Origin: Caldilineaceae bacterium
Lineage (GTDB): Bacteria > Chloroflexota > Anaerolineae > Caldilineales > Caldilineaceae
NCBI GenBank assembly: GCA_022821545.1
Contig: JAJEDJ010000040.1
Coordinates: 1 to 45,237 of the forward strand
DNA: 45,237 nt
Reading direction: 5' to 3'
This document shows, one piece after another, positions 1-8,986 of this stretch. The stretch's first letter is position 1. Each line of letters begins with the position of its first letter. A model generated the notes under the pieces. That model did no database searches and had not been told where the DNA came from. It saw only the letters and a program-made list of their open reading frames with translations. The position numbers and the translations under genes are program-made.

Positions 1-350
1 CAAGCAATCTGGTATGCGCTGGTCACGTTTAGGCGCTCAAGCCATGCTCGCCCTGCGCTCAACTCTACTTAGCCAGCCTAATCTTAACCCGCTTGCTATC
101 CTTGGCCTCACCTGACTTATCAAACAATTTGGGATGCACCCTATCGCCGGGAGCTCATCCTAAGATGGGGGTGAGCTATCGCCGCAATTACTGACCTCTA
201 GCCATTGAAGTTCAGACCACTGCCAGGAATTAGACCTAATCGCCACTTCATGGAATAATGTCGGCATATTCCGTTGTTTCTTCTCCTATCAACCAGCTAG
301 CGCGCGCCGACACTGCACGCGCTTAGCGGCATTTAGTAGGGACAGCCCAG
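1..350. other. Non-coding left edge with a stem-loop
   Basis: No convincing gene is seen on either strand, and the composition is less G+C-rich than the genes that follow. At 152-177 the arms AGCTCATCC and GGGTGAGCT can pair over 9 bp with one T-G pair and an 8-base loop; no T-run follows, so a terminator is not well supported. At 252-272 a second, smaller inverted repeat (GGAATA / TATTCC, 9-base spacer) is present. I found no near-consensus promoter for the peptidase gene that starts at 351. Confidence 0.4.
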
Positions 351-1577
351 TTGAAGCTGCAAACGATCCGCGATCACCTGCACCATCACAATATCGCCGG
401 CTGGCTCCTCTACGACTTTCGCGGCCAGAACCCAATTGCCGCCTCGGTCGCCGGGCTCGAAACCACCGGCACGCGCCGCTGGTTTCTCTGGATCCCTGCC
501 GAGGGCGAGCCGCAATGGCTCGTCCACGCCATCGAGCAGTCCACGTTCAGCGCCGTCAGCCCGGAAATGGCCGGCCCGCTGCATCTCTACGTCGGCTGGC
601 AGGAGATGGAGCAGAAGCTGCAAGATATGCTGCCCCAGGATGCCGCCAGCCGGGTCGCCATGGAATACAGCCCCCATGGCGCTATCCCCTACGTCAGCAA
701 CGTCGACGCCGGCACGCTCGAAATGGTGCGAGCCTCAACTGCCGCAAACGTCGTCAGCAGCGCCGACCTCGTACAACTCGTACAGGCCGTGCTCACTTCC
801 CGGCAGATGGAAAGCCACCGTCGCGCCGCTGCCCATGTTCTTGCGGCCAAGGACGCGGCCTTCGCCTTCGTCGCCCAGTCCTTGCGTCACCGCCAGGAGA
901 TTACAGAGTACGCAGTGCAGCAGTTCATCGTCGAGCAGTTTCGCGCCGCGGGTCTGACGTGGGACCATGATCCCATCGTGGCCGTCAACGGCAACGCAGC
1001 CCTCCCTCACTACGCGCCCAACGCACAGCAGCACAGCCCGATCCGAACCGGCGACGTGCTCCTTATCGACCTGTGGGCCAAAGAGAGCAACGGTCCAGCC
1101 GACTGCTACGCCGACGTCACCTGGACAGCCTACTGCGGTGACGGACCGCCCCGAGCCGCCAGCCGCGTCTTCGAGGTCGTCGCCCAGGCACGCGATACAG
1201 CCGTCTCAGTGATTAACAGGGCCTTCGAGTCCGACAATACAGTTCACGGCTACGAAGTCGACGAAGCCGTCAGTGCAGTCATCAAGGGCGCAGGTTTCGC
1301 CGAGGGTATCCTCCACCGCACCGGCCACAGCCTGGGACCGAACACCCACTGGAACGGCGTCAATATAGACAACGTCGAGACCCAGGACCGCCGTACACTC
1401 ATCCCCGGCGTCATGTTTACAATCGAACCGGGCATCTACCTTCCCCGACTCGACTTCGACGAAAGCGGCCAGCCCAAAGGACTCGGCATCCGCAGCGAGG
1501 TCAACTGTATCGTTCACGACGGCCGCCTCGAAGTGACGACCCTGCCCTACCAAACGGAACTGATCCCTTTGGGCTGA
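351..1577 (+). CDS. M24 family metallopeptidase (Xaa-Pro aminopeptidase-like)
   Basis: A cytoplasmic metallopeptidase of the pita-bread fold that, by family, removes N-terminal residues next to proline or cleaves Xaa-Pro dipeptides. The 408-residue protein has a creatinase-like N-terminal domain (about 1-150) and a catalytic domain (about 155-400). All five expected dinuclear metal ligands are visible: Asp240 (LLIDLW), Asp255 (YADVTW), His326 (RTGHSLG), Glu359 (TIEPGIY) and Glu383 (IRSEVN). His220 sits where the family has its substrate-site histidine. The start is TTG with AGGGA about 9 bases upstream; no better in-frame ATG exists that keeps the N-terminal domain. It lies 45 bases before lutA in the same direction and may be co-transcribed. 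Aminopeptidase and dipeptidase cannot be told apart from sequence alone. Confidence 0.88.
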   Translation: MKLQTIRDHLHHHNIAGWLLYDFRGQNPIAASVAGLETTGTRRWFLWIPAEGEPQWLVHAIEQSTFSAVSPEMAGPLHLYVGWQEMEQKLQDMLPQDAASRVAMEYSPHGAIPYVSNVDAGTLEMVRASTAANVVSSADLVQLVQAVLTSRQMESHRRAAAHVLAAKDAAFAFVAQSLRHRQEITEYAVQQFIVEQFRAAGLTWDHDPIVAVNGNAALPHYAPNAQQHSPIRTGDVLLIDLWAKESNGPADCYADVTWTAYCGDGPPRAASRVFEVVAQARDTAVSVINRAFESDNTVHGYEVDEAVSAVIKGAGFAEGILHRTGHSLGPNTHWNGVNIDNVETQDRRTLIPGVMFTIEPGIYLPRLDFDESGQPKGLGIRSEVNCIVHDGRLEVTTLPYQTELIPLG

Positions 1578-1583
1578 CGCTCG

Positions 1584-1611
1584 ACACCGACCACTGATCA
1601 CTATCCACTGA
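1584..1611. repeat. Four degenerate heptamers, consensus yCACtGA
   Basis: Between the peptidase and lutA the sequence reads as consecutive 7-base units ACACCGA, CCACTGA, TCACTAT, CCACTGA. Units 2 and 4 are identical. See the finding on 7-base periodic intergenic repeats. Confidence 0.45.
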
Positions 1612-1622
1612 ATTCTCTTTCC

Positions 1623-2468
1623 ATGCACAAGGCCAAATTTGAACAAAGACCCAGACGAGTCGCCCTGTTCGTCACCTGTATGGTGGATATGCTCTACCCC
1701 GGCGTGGGTATCGCCGCCTGCGAACTGCTGGAGAAGAACGAAGTCGAGGTAATCTTCCCGGAAGAGCAGACCTGCTGCGGGCAGCCGGCCTTTAACGCCG
1801 GCTATCGTGACGAAGCCCGCAAACTGGCCCGGCGCTTCCTGTCGATCTTCGGGCCGCTCGTCGAGAGCGGCGAAGTCGATGCCGTCGTCACGCCCTCCGG
1901 CAGCTGCGCCACCATGACAAGCCACTTCTTCGAGCTGATCTTTCAGGAATCCCAGGAGGCCGATCTGGCCCACCAGGCCGGGCGCTTGGCGTCCGTCACC
2001 TTCGAGCTGACGGAATTCCTCGTTGACGTGCTCGGCCTCGTCGACACCGGCGCCCAGCTGCAGGGCAAAGCCACCTATCATCCCTGCTGCCATCTCTATC
2101 GCGAACTGGGCGTGGATGAGCAGCCGCGCAAACTGCTGGACGGCGTCGAAGGTCTCGAGGTCGTCGACCTGCCCCACGGCGATGATTGCTGTGGATTCGG
2201 CGGCCTATTCGCCATCAAGAACAGCGGCATAAGCGCGGCCATGGGGCGCGCCAAGGCGCGCTGCGCCGAGCAGTCTGGCGCCGACGCCATCGTCCTTTGC
2301 GACGTAAGTTGCATGACCCACATTAACGGCATTCTCAGCCGCGAAGGCGTGACCTGCCGCGCCCACCATATCGCCGAAGTACTGAACAACCATCTCGGCG
2401 GCAGCCTGCGTCCACCGTCGCAGCCGCAGCCGGCGCAACCGGACCACCCCCGGCGCTGGGGCGAGTAA
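1623..2468 (+). CDS. lutA: L-lactate utilisation protein LutA-like (CCG-domain Fe-S oxidoreductase subunit)
   Basis: By family this is the cysteine-rich subunit of the LutABC complex, which oxidises L-lactate to pyruvate in the cytoplasm. Two CCG-type cluster motifs are visible in 281 residues: Cys19 with Cys51-Cys52 (TCCGQPAFNAG), and Cys155-Cys156 with Cys189-Cys190 (DDCCGFGG). These match the heterodisulfide-reductase-type cysteine-rich domain. The start is the ATG at 1623, although the upstream ribosome site is poor. The C-terminus carries about 20 proline- and glutamine-rich residues beyond the usual LutA end, probably disordered. lutB follows after 70 bases and lutC after that, the canonical order. 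A GlcF-type subunit is an alternative, but the gene order favours LutA. Confidence 0.86.
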   Translation: MHKAKFEQRPRRVALFVTCMVDMLYPGVGIAACELLEKNEVEVIFPEEQTCCGQPAFNAGYRDEARKLARRFLSIFGPLVESGEVDAVVTPSGSCATMTSHFFELIFQESQEADLAHQAGRLASVTFELTEFLVDVLGLVDTGAQLQGKATYHPCCHLYRELGVDEQPRKLLDGVEGLEVVDLPHGDDCCGFGGLFAIKNSGISAAMGRAKARCAEQSGADAIVLCDVSCMTHINGILSREGVTCRAHHIAEVLNNHLGGSLRPPSQPQPAQPDHPRRWGE

Positions 2469-2538
2469 CGGCGGCTGCCCGAAACAGTTTGCAACCGGCC
2501 ATTGCCGTACGGCAACAGGCCGCCAGGAAGCCAGCACG

Positions 2539-3966
2539 ATGCAAGTAGACATCCATGCCCCCTACAAGAACCGCGTCCAGCAGGCCCTGGGCGACCCCAA
2601 TCTTCGCGTCGCCGTCAGCAAGGCCACCGACCGCATGACCAATGCGCGTCTCGCCTCAATGGACGCGATCGAGGGGCAGCGGCTGCGGTCGCAAGTGCGT
2701 CAGATGAAGGAGCATGTTCTGCGCAACTGGCCCGATTACCTGGAACAGCTGGAGTCCAACCTGACTCGCAACGGCTGTACCGTTCATTGGGCCGAAGGCA
2801 TAAGCGACGCGCAGGCAATTGTCAAAGATATCGCCTTGCAGAACAGCGCCAATCTGGTCGTCAAGTCCAAGTCGATGGCAACCGAGGAGATTCACCTCAA
2901 CCAAGCCTTGGAGGAGGCCGGCCTGCGCGTCGTCGAGACCGACCTGGGCGAATACATCATCCAGCTCGCCGACGAGCCGCCCAGCCATATCGTCGCACCC
3001 GTCATCCACAAGCGGTTGGAAGAGATTGCGGAGGTCTTCCAGGACAAACTGGACATGCCGCCAACGCGCGAGCCGACGAAGATGACCTCGCTGGCGCGTG
3101 CGCGGCTGCGCCAGGAGTTCTTCGACGCCGGCATGGGCGTCAGCGGCTGCAACTTCGCCATTGCCGAGACCGGTACTATCTGCATCGTCACCAATGAAGG
3201 CAACGGCCGCATGGTCTCCAGCATGCCCCGCGTCTATGTCGCGGTCATGGGCATCGAAAAGCTCGTCCCCACCGTCGAAGACGCCTACTTGCAGCTCCAG
3301 GCCCTTTGCCGCAGTGCCACCGGCCAGCAGCTTACCGTCTACTGCTCCATGACCAGCGGGCCGCGCCGGGAAGGCGACGTCGACGGCCCCGAGCAGGTGC
3401 ATGTTGTCCTCCTCGACAATGGTCGTTCACGAATGCTGGCGCGCGGTTACGGCGAGGCCCTGCTCTGCATCCGCTGCGGCGCCTGCCTCAACGCCTGCCC
3501 CGTCTACCAGGAGATCGGTGGCCACGCCTACGGCGGAACTTACAACGGCCCCATCGGCGCCGTAATCTCCCCTGCACTTGCCCCCGAAATTGCACAGTTC
3601 AAAGAGTTGCCTCACGCTACATCCCTGTGCGGCGCCTGCCGCGAGGCCTGCCCGGTCAAGATCGACCTGCCCCGCCTTCTCCTCGACCTGCGTTCCGACC
3701 TCGTGCAGGAGGGCGCCTCGCCCAAGCCTGAAGCATGGGGCATCAAGAGCTATGCCAGCCTGATGAGCAGCCGGCGTATGTACGAGAGTCTCGGCAAAAT
3801 GGCCAGCATCGGCTCCAACCTCTACGCCGGTATGAGCGGAGGCAATATCAAGCTCCTGCCTCCCCCCTTGAATGGCTGGACCGCATACCGGGATTTCGCG
3901 CCTTTCGCGCCTAAGAGCTTCCGGGACTGGTGGCGGGAACGCAAGAAACTGCGAGGGCAAGCGTGA
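2539..3966 (+). CDS. lutB: Lactate utilisation iron-sulfur protein LutB
   Basis: The electron-transfer subunit of LutABC lactate oxidation. The 475-residue protein has an N-terminal LUD domain (about 60-290) and a C-terminal ferredoxin-like region. Cluster cysteines are visible at 310, 313, 316 and 320 (CIRCGACLNACP) and at 364, 367 and 371 (CGACREACP). The length matches the family. The ATG at 2539 is chosen because AGGAAG lies about 8 bases upstream and the protein then begins as LutB proteins do; an earlier start would be in a different frame. lutC starts 62 bases downstream. L-lactate is the expected substrate, but this is taken from family knowledge. Confidence 0.93.
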   Translation: MQVDIHAPYKNRVQQALGDPNLRVAVSKATDRMTNARLASMDAIEGQRLRSQVRQMKEHVLRNWPDYLEQLESNLTRNGCTVHWAEGISDAQAIVKDIALQNSANLVVKSKSMATEEIHLNQALEEAGLRVVETDLGEYIIQLADEPPSHIVAPVIHKRLEEIAEVFQDKLDMPPTREPTKMTSLARARLRQEFFDAGMGVSGCNFAIAETGTICIVTNEGNGRMVSSMPRVYVAVMGIEKLVPTVEDAYLQLQALCRSATGQQLTVYCSMTSGPRREGDVDGPEQVHVVLLDNGRSRMLARGYGEALLCIRCGACLNACPVYQEIGGHAYGGTYNGPIGAVISPALAPEIAQFKELPHATSLCGACREACPVKIDLPRLLLDLRSDLVQEGASPKPEAWGIKSYASLMSSRRMYESLGKMASIGSNLYAGMSGGNIKLLPPPLNGWTAYRDFAPFAPKSFRDWWRERKKLRGQA

Positions 3967-4028
3967 GAAGGCCTTGCGATCGCCCACAGCCGACAGCTGC
4001 CGCACGCTGAGTATTGGACTAAAGACAC

Positions 4029-4787
4029 ATGAGCGTTCGCAATACAACTCTGGCCCGCCTGCGTGAGACTTTGCGACAGCCCCACCTTCCCTTTCCACCC
4101 GCGCAGAGCGAACCGCTAACTCACGCCGAACGGATGACTGTAACGCACGCCCCCCGCGATATCTGGGCGCAGGCCCAACGCTTCGCGCAGGAGCTGCACG
4201 CCGTCAAAGGCAGTTGCGAACTGTTGGAGACCATGACCGAAGCCCGGCTGTCCGTCGTCTCACGCCTGCAACTGTGGCTGGAGGAGGAGCAGTCGGCCCG
4301 CAAGACCACCGCCCCCGAACGCCCCGAGGACTGGGAGGTCCTCTGCTGGCCATTGGACCAGCTTCAGATCGAAGGGTTGCCCCCTATTCTGAAGGAGGTG
4401 GGCTTCAAGCTGATCGAACCGACCGACCTGCACGATCCCCGGCAGCGCGACCAGATCCGCAAGGTCCGGGCCGGTATCACCACGGTCGAAGCCGCCTTCG
4501 CCAGCACAGGTTCCTTTGTCGTCGGAGGCCGCGGCGCCCGCGCCCGCGCCGCCAGTCTGACACCCTTTCGACACCTGGTCGTGATTCCGTTCAGCAGGCT
4601 GTTCGCTACCGGTGAAGACTGGCTGGCCGGAATGCGTCACGCCGGAAAACTGGACGCCTATGTGCGCGACAGCCGCAACCTGTCCATTGTCACCGGCCCC
4701 AGCAAATCCGCCGATCTCGAAGGCAATTTGACGATGGGCGTCCATGGTCCCAAGGTCGTACATGCCATTCTTTTCGATGATTTGTAA
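4029..4787 (+). CDS. lutC: Lactate utilisation protein LutC (LUD domain)
   Basis: The third LutABC subunit, a single LUD-domain protein of 252 residues. The family's C-terminal signature is clear: GPSKSADLEGNL followed by MGVHGPK near the end. The N-terminal 60 residues are less conserved, as is usual for LutC. The gene is co-directional with lutA and lutB and presumably in one transcript. No regulator of the LutR/FadR type is visible beside the cluster. Nothing unusual was seen in the reading frame. Confidence 0.9.
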   Translation: MSVRNTTLARLRETLRQPHLPFPPAQSEPLTHAERMTVTHAPRDIWAQAQRFAQELHAVKGSCELLETMTEARLSVVSRLQLWLEEEQSARKTTAPERPEDWEVLCWPLDQLQIEGLPPILKEVGFKLIEPTDLHDPRQRDQIRKVRAGITTVEAAFASTGSFVVGGRGARARAASLTPFRHLVVIPFSRLFATGEDWLAGMRHAGKLDAYVRDSRNLSIVTGPSKSADLEGNLTMGVHGPKVVHAILFDDL

Positions 4788-4916
4788 CTGTAGATTCGAC
4801 TGTCAATCCTGGTGGGCGAACTGGACGGCAGCTCAGACGGACGGAGTCCCGGTTTGATGCGTTGCAGATCGACGCGTCCCAGCGCGCCTCAAAACATCCC
4901 GGAAGGAGTTTTTGAC

Positions 4917-5798
4917 ATGGCGAACGAACAGGAGCACCAGTTCCGCACACTTATCAGCTGCTCTCAACTGGCGACCGCTCTCGCGGCAAGAGATGATTCC
5001 GACACAGGCCATCTGCGTATCTTAGACTGCCGCTTCGACCTCGGCGACACTGAAGCCGGCCGCCGCGCCTACATCCACAGCCATATTCCCGGCGCGGCCT
5101 ACGCCCACCTCGACGAAGACATGTCCGGGCCCATCCTGCCCGGCCGCACGGGCCGTCATCCACTGCCAGATGCAGATGACTTTGCACGCACCGTTGCCCG
5201 CCTGGGCATCAGCAACCGTTCGCAGGTTGTCCTCTACGATGCCAGCGGCGGTAGCATGGCCTCCCGTATGTGGTGGATGCTGCGCTGGGTCGGCCATGAG
5301 GCCGTCGCAGTCCTCGACGGCGGCTGGGACGCCTGGACCGCCGCCGGTCTCTCCACCAGCAGTGGCGAAGAAACTCCGCAACCCGGAGGTTTCAGCGCCA
5401 GCCCCCGCCCCGAGTTGGTCGTCGATGCTGCAGAAATGCTGGCCAAGACCGCCAGCGGCGGCGCACTCGTCGTCGACGCCCGGGCTGCAGACCGCTTCCG
5501 CGGCGAGAATGAAACGCACGATCCCATCGGAGGCCATATACCCGGCGCCTCCAATCTGCCCCACACCGGCAATCTGCACGACGGCCTCTTCCGCGATCCT
5601 GCCGAACTGGCCGCCCGTTTCAGCGAACTGATGGGAAACAGGCCCCCGTCCGAAGTGATCTTCTACTGCGGTTCCGGCGTCTCGGCCTGCCACAACGCCC
5701 TCGCCCTCGAGCACGCCGGCATCGGTGAAGCCCGCCTCTACCCCGGCTCCTGGAGCGACTGGATCACAGATCCCACCCGGCCTACCGCACAGGGGTAG
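4917..5798 (+). CDS. Two-domain rhodanese sulfurtransferase (thiosulfate/3-mercaptopyruvate type)
   Basis: Transfers sulfur from thiosulfate or 3-mercaptopyruvate to an acceptor through a cysteine persulfide, in the cytoplasm. Two rhodanese domains are seen, about residues 12-150 and 165-290 of 293. The second carries the active-site loop CGSGVSAC with nucleophile Cys251, close to the CGSGVTA of mercaptopyruvate sulfurtransferases. The first domain has Asp-Ala-Ser at the matching place, so it is the inactive domain, as normal. The ATG at 4917 is preferred because GGAAGGAG stands at 4901-4908; an upstream in-frame extension back to 4812 has no family resemblance. A possible role in sulfur supply for Fe-S clusters is inference. 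Confidence 0.9.
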   Translation: MANEQEHQFRTLISCSQLATALAARDDSDTGHLRILDCRFDLGDTEAGRRAYIHSHIPGAAYAHLDEDMSGPILPGRTGRHPLPDADDFARTVARLGISNRSQVVLYDASGGSMASRMWWMLRWVGHEAVAVLDGGWDAWTAAGLSTSSGEETPQPGGFSASPRPELVVDAAEMLAKTASGGALVVDARAADRFRGENETHDPIGGHIPGASNLPHTGNLHDGLFRDPAELAARFSELMGNRPPSEVIFYCGSGVSACHNALALEHAGIGEARLYPGSWSDWITDPTRPTAQG

Positions 5799-5854
5799 TA
5801 TAAGCGCTGGAGGGCCGACGACCGCTTTGCAACCAGTTCCAAAGGACCTTCTCA

Positions 5855-6724
5855 ATGAAAACGCGAACAGGCAACTTTCCCATCGGCTTCCGGCAAGTCA
5901 ACGCCAAGTGGAACCGGGATATCCCCTCCCTCCTGGAATGGGCAGTAGCCAGCGGCCTGGAAGTAATCGATCTGACATCCGATTCCCCCGCAGCCCTCAA
6001 GGCGGTTTCCGATGCGGGACTGCGCATCGGCTCCATTGACCTGCCCGACAACAAAGGCATGATCGCCGCCAACCCCGCCCGCAGAGCCGAAGCCCTTGCC
6101 CGCAACAGCGACTGCATTCGCGCCTGCACCGCCAGCGGCCCCCAGAGCTTTTTCGCTGTCATGCTGCCCGAAGATCCCGCCCTGCCGCGCCTCGAAAACT
6201 ACGGCTACATGGTCGAAAGCTTCGACGCCCTGGCCGGCGTCCTTGAGGAAAGCGGTTCCCACTACGTCATCGAAGGCTGGCCCGGGCCCGGCGCCCTCTG
6301 CTGCACGCCCGAGACCTACCGCGCCTTCTTCCGCGACGTGCCCTCACAGTCCATGAGCGTGAACTACGACCCCTCACATCTCATTCGCATGGGCATCGAC
6401 CCCTTGCGCTTCCTGACGGAGTTCGTTGATCGCGTCCACCACGTGCATGGCAAAGATACCGAAATCCTCGAAGAAAACATGTATATCTACGGCCACGAGC
6501 AGCCGGCCACCTTTGCCGAACGCATCTCCTTCGGCGCACACAGCTGGCGCTACACCATACCGGGTCAGGGCCTCTTCCGCTGGGGTGAAGGTCTACGTAT
6601 CCTCGCGGAGAACGGCTACAGCGGCGCAGTTTCCATCGAACTGGAGGATTCCAACTTCAATGGCGCTGAAGAGTCCGAAAAATGGGGAATTCTACACGGC
6701 GCCCGCTTTCTGGCAGGTTGCTGA
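5855..6724 (+). CDS. Sugar phosphate isomerase/epimerase-like TIM barrel
   Basis: A 289-residue protein of the xylose-isomerase-like/AP endonuclease 2 superfamily. These are metal-dependent TIM barrels that often isomerise or epimerise keto-sugars or inositol derivatives. Candidate metal ligands at the barrel mouth are Glu140 (VIEGWP), Asp172 with His175 (YDPSHL), His198 (HHVHGKD) and Glu262 or Glu264 (SIELED). AAAGGA lies just ahead of the ATG. The gene follows the sulfurtransferase in the same direction. The exact substrate cannot be read from sequence, and no dedicated sugar pathway partner is directly adjacent. Confidence 0.8.
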   Translation: MKTRTGNFPIGFRQVNAKWNRDIPSLLEWAVASGLEVIDLTSDSPAALKAVSDAGLRIGSIDLPDNKGMIAANPARRAEALARNSDCIRACTASGPQSFFAVMLPEDPALPRLENYGYMVESFDALAGVLEESGSHYVIEGWPGPGALCCTPETYRAFFRDVPSQSMSVNYDPSHLIRMGIDPLRFLTEFVDRVHHVHGKDTEILEENMYIYGHEQPATFAERISFGAHSWRYTIPGQGLFRWGEGLRILAENGYSGAVSIELEDSNFNGAEESEKWGILHGARFLAGC

Positions 6725-6887
6725 CAGATGCAGCGGGCGGCTCAGAGGAGGAAGCCGGAATGAGCGCTTCAATGACCGCTCCCCTCTCCGGTTCCGCTTG
6801 CGGTTCAGATACTCCACGTCCTTCTCCTGGATGAAGCCGCTGTCCATCAGCCATTTCTCCCTTACTCGCCGTTCATCTGGAACGTTC

Positions 6888-6913
6888 GTGCGCTGAAAGA
6901 CTTGACAGCGCAC
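6888..6913. promoter_or_regulatory. Dyad over the lexA -35 box, candidate operator
   Basis: GTGCGCTG (6888-6895) and CAGCGCAC (6906-6913) are perfect inverted repeats of 8 bases with a 10-base spacer. The right arm overlaps the -35 hexamer TTGACA, a position at which a repressor would block RNA polymerase. It does not match the Bacillus-type (CGAAC-N4-GTTCG) or E. coli-type SOS boxes, so assigning it to LexA is inference. Confidence 0.4.
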
Positions 6914-6930
6914 AGATGTTCTTGTATTAT
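6902..6930 (+). promoter_or_regulatory. Sigma-70-type promoter of lexA
   Basis: TTGACA (6902-6907), a 17-base spacer, and TATTAT (6925-6930) give an almost perfect vegetative promoter. Transcription would start near 6937, leaving a leader of roughly 100 bases before the lexA ATG at 7041. Confidence 0.72.
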
Positions 6931-7040
6931 TGGGATATGGTTTGGGAAACTTCCCTTGAATTTGGGATTGTCGTCAAACGTCAACCTGCGTACACGTTGC
7001 GATGTGACCGCGCATTCATCAACCTTACAGGAGCAAGAAG

Positions 7041-7733
7041 ATGAAACTGTCCGAACGCCGTATGAAGATGCTCGCCTTTATCGCCGAATATGTCGAAGAA
7101 CACAACTACCCGCCTACAATCCGCGACATCGGGAACGCCTGCGACATATCCAGTACCTCTGTCGTCAAGTACAACCTCACCAAGCTGGAGCAGGCTAAGC
7201 TGATAAAACGCGAGAAGGACGTGAGCCGGGCCTTGAGTCTCAACTGGGACCGTCTGCAGGAAGAGGGGCTTGCCGACGGCCTGGCCGGCGCACCCTCTAC
7301 CCGCCAGGACGGCGAAGGCTCCGCCTTAAGCTTTTTCCAGGTGCCCGTCCTCGGCTATATCGCCGCCGGCGAGCCGATTCAGGTCGAGACGACCGATCAC
7401 TTCTCTGCCGACGAATGGCTCGAGCTCAACGAGACCCTCTATCGCAACCCTGATCAACTCTACGCTCTCCGCGTCCAGGGCGATTCCATGATCGACGCCA
7501 GCGTCCTTGACGGAGATATCGTCATCCTCCGCCATCAGGAGCGCGCCGAAAACGGTGAAATGGTCGCTGCCTGGATCGACACGCAGAACGAAACCACACT
7601 CAAGCACTTCTTTCTGGAAGGGGATCAGGTCAGACTCCGCCCGGCCAATCCCAGCTATCCGGAGATGTTTCTGCCAGCTGCAGAAGTGAGCGTCAAGGGC
7701 AAGGTGGTCTCAGTGATCCGTCAGCTGGAGTAA
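7041..7733 (+). CDS. lexA: LexA repressor (SOS response)
   Basis: Represses DNA-damage genes and cleaves itself when RecA is activated. The 230-residue protein has an N-terminal winged helix-turn-helix (about 1-66, with the recognition region around TSVVKYNLTKLE) and a C-terminal S24 peptidase domain. The self-cleavage bond is visible as Ala109-Gly110 in GYIAAGEP. The catalytic dyad is Ser149 (QGDSM) and Lys188 (TTLKHF). It is somewhat longer than typical LexA because of a linker of about 35 residues between the domains. The ribosome site is ACAGGAG about 8 bases before ATG. The strong promoter with an overlapping dyad fits autoregulation. No SOS mutagenesis gene lies next to it. Confidence 0.95.
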   Translation: MKLSERRMKMLAFIAEYVEEHNYPPTIRDIGNACDISSTSVVKYNLTKLEQAKLIKREKDVSRALSLNWDRLQEEGLADGLAGAPSTRQDGEGSALSFFQVPVLGYIAAGEPIQVETTDHFSADEWLELNETLYRNPDQLYALRVQGDSMIDASVLDGDIVILRHQERAENGEMVAAWIDTQNETTLKHFFLEGDQVRLRPANPSYPEMFLPAAEVSVKGKVVSVIRQLE

Positions 7734-7927
7734 GTTCGGCCAATTACTGTAGTATACTTACGCTCAACCCGTGGGCGCGGATCTTCCCAGTCGGCGCCGT
7801 TACAACAAGCTGTCCAACATTTATTTCTCAACCCCACAATTCCTTCCCTGTCCCCGCCGCGCCACACCAGCGGAGGGATTGAACAGGGCTACCTGAGTTC
7901 ACGCAGCAAAAGGCAGGAGGAGATACA

Positions 7928-8986
7928 ATGGCAAAAACCGGTCGGGCGGTCATCGCCCAAGGACAGGACTTTGAGATCCGCGAATATCCCGTACTCGACC
8001 CTGAACCGGGCAAAGTGCTGCTGCGCCAGGAGCTGGCCGGTATCTGTGGTACCGACCTTCACAACTGGCAGAACGGCATAGAAGGCGAACTGATTCTCGG
8101 CCACGAAAACGTAGGCGTCATCGAGGCCATCGGCGCAGGCGGCGCCAAAGACTATATCGGCCGTCCCCTTGAGGAAGGTGACCGCGTCATTTTCTCCCCG
8201 GGCACAGGCGGCTACGGCGCGTACGGCTTCTACGACACCCCCGACGTTGCCCCCCATTTCTACGGCGGATTTGCCGATTATATCTACCTGGGCTTCGAAA
8301 ACACCTGCATTCTAAAGACCGACTGCACGCCCGAGGTCGCCGTGCTGACCGAACCCTACACAATCGGCGTCCACGCCGCTATGCGCGGCAAAGTGCAGCT
8401 GGGCGATACCGTGGTCGTCCAGGGCAGCGGAGCCATCGGCCTTGTCACCCTCCTTTGCGCCAAACAGATGGGAGCGGCCAACATTATCGTCGTGGGCGGC
8501 CCCGCCAGACGCCTTGAACTGGCAAAGGAGTTCGGTGCCGATGTAACCATCAACATTGAAGAGGTTGCAAGCGTTGAAGAGCGAACCGAGCAGGTCTACT
8601 GGCACACACCGCTGAAGCGCGGCGCCGACATTGTATTTGAATGCTCCGGATTCCTGGCCGCCACACCGGAAGGGTTGGGTTACCTGCGTCACAGCGGCAC
8701 CTACGTGGAGGTCGGCCATTTCGTCGATATGGGCTCCATCGACTTCAACATCAACCAGCTGCTGATGCGCAAGAATCTGACCTTCGAGGCCGTATGGGGC
8801 AGCACCTACGAGCACTTCGTGCGCGGGCTGCCCATTCTTGAGAAGAACGAATTCCCCTACGGCGACATGGTCAGCCACAAGCTGCCTCTCGAACGCGTAG
8901 GCGACGGCTTCCACGCCCTCGACGGCACCTACCGCCTTGGCGATGAGCAGGTGATAAAGATCGCCGTCCAAGCATGGGAGGACTAG
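7928..8986 (+). CDS. Zinc-binding alcohol dehydrogenase family protein (MDR)
   Basis: A medium-chain NAD(P)-dependent dehydrogenase of 352 residues that oxidises an alcohol or polyol. Catalytic zinc ligands are Cys40 (GICGTD), His59 and Glu60 (GHEN). The Rossmann motif is GSGAIG at 166-171, followed by the usual strand and helix. The four cysteines of the structural zinc lobe are missing: the stretch after residue 88 is Gly/Tyr-rich instead, so only the catalytic zinc is expected. A strong ribosome site GGAGGAGA precedes ATG. The gene is followed by an NHL protein and glycerate kinase. A threonine- or sorbitol-dehydrogenase-like activity is possible; the substrate is unknown. Confidence 0.85.
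   Translation: MAKTGRAVIAQGQDFEIREYPVLDPEPGKVLLRQELAGICGTDLHNWQNGIEGELILGHENVGVIEAIGAGGAKDYIGRPLEEGDRVIFSPGTGGYGAYGFYDTPDVAPHFYGGFADYIYLGFENTCILKTDCTPEVAVLTEPYTIGVHAAMRGKVQLGDTVVVQGSGAIGLVTLLCAKQMGAANIIVVGGPARRLELAKEFGADVTINIEEVASVEERTEQVYWHTPLKRGADIVFECSGFLAATPEGLGYLRHSGTYVEVGHFVDMGSIDFNINQLLMRKNLTFEAVWGSTYEHFVRGLPILEKNEFPYGDMVSHKLPLERVGDGFHALDGTYRLGDEQVIKIAVQAWED

Larger units (their letters stand above)
6725..7040. other. Intergenic region carrying the lexA control elements
   Basis: No gene is supported between the sugar isomerase-like gene and lexA. The region holds a near-consensus promoter (6902-6930), a dyad over its -35 box (6888-6913), the word GAACGTTC at 6880-6887, a second short dyad GGGAA/TTCCC at 6945-6956, and the lexA ribosome site. 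Anything upstream of about 6860 looks featureless. Confidence 0.5.

Noticed and set aside
1..350. tRNA or small RNA at the left edge
   Set aside because: No cloverleaf or T-loop GGTTCRA pattern could be traced; only two modest stem-loops.
1206..2177. 323-codon - strand frame over the M24 peptidase and lutA
   Set aside because: Antisense to clear genes with intact metal and cysteine motifs; stop-poor because of high G+C.
6871..6887. Two GTTC words (6871, 6884) as an alphaproteobacterial-type SOS box
   Set aside because: The spacing is 9 bases between words instead of 7, and the organism type does not fit.
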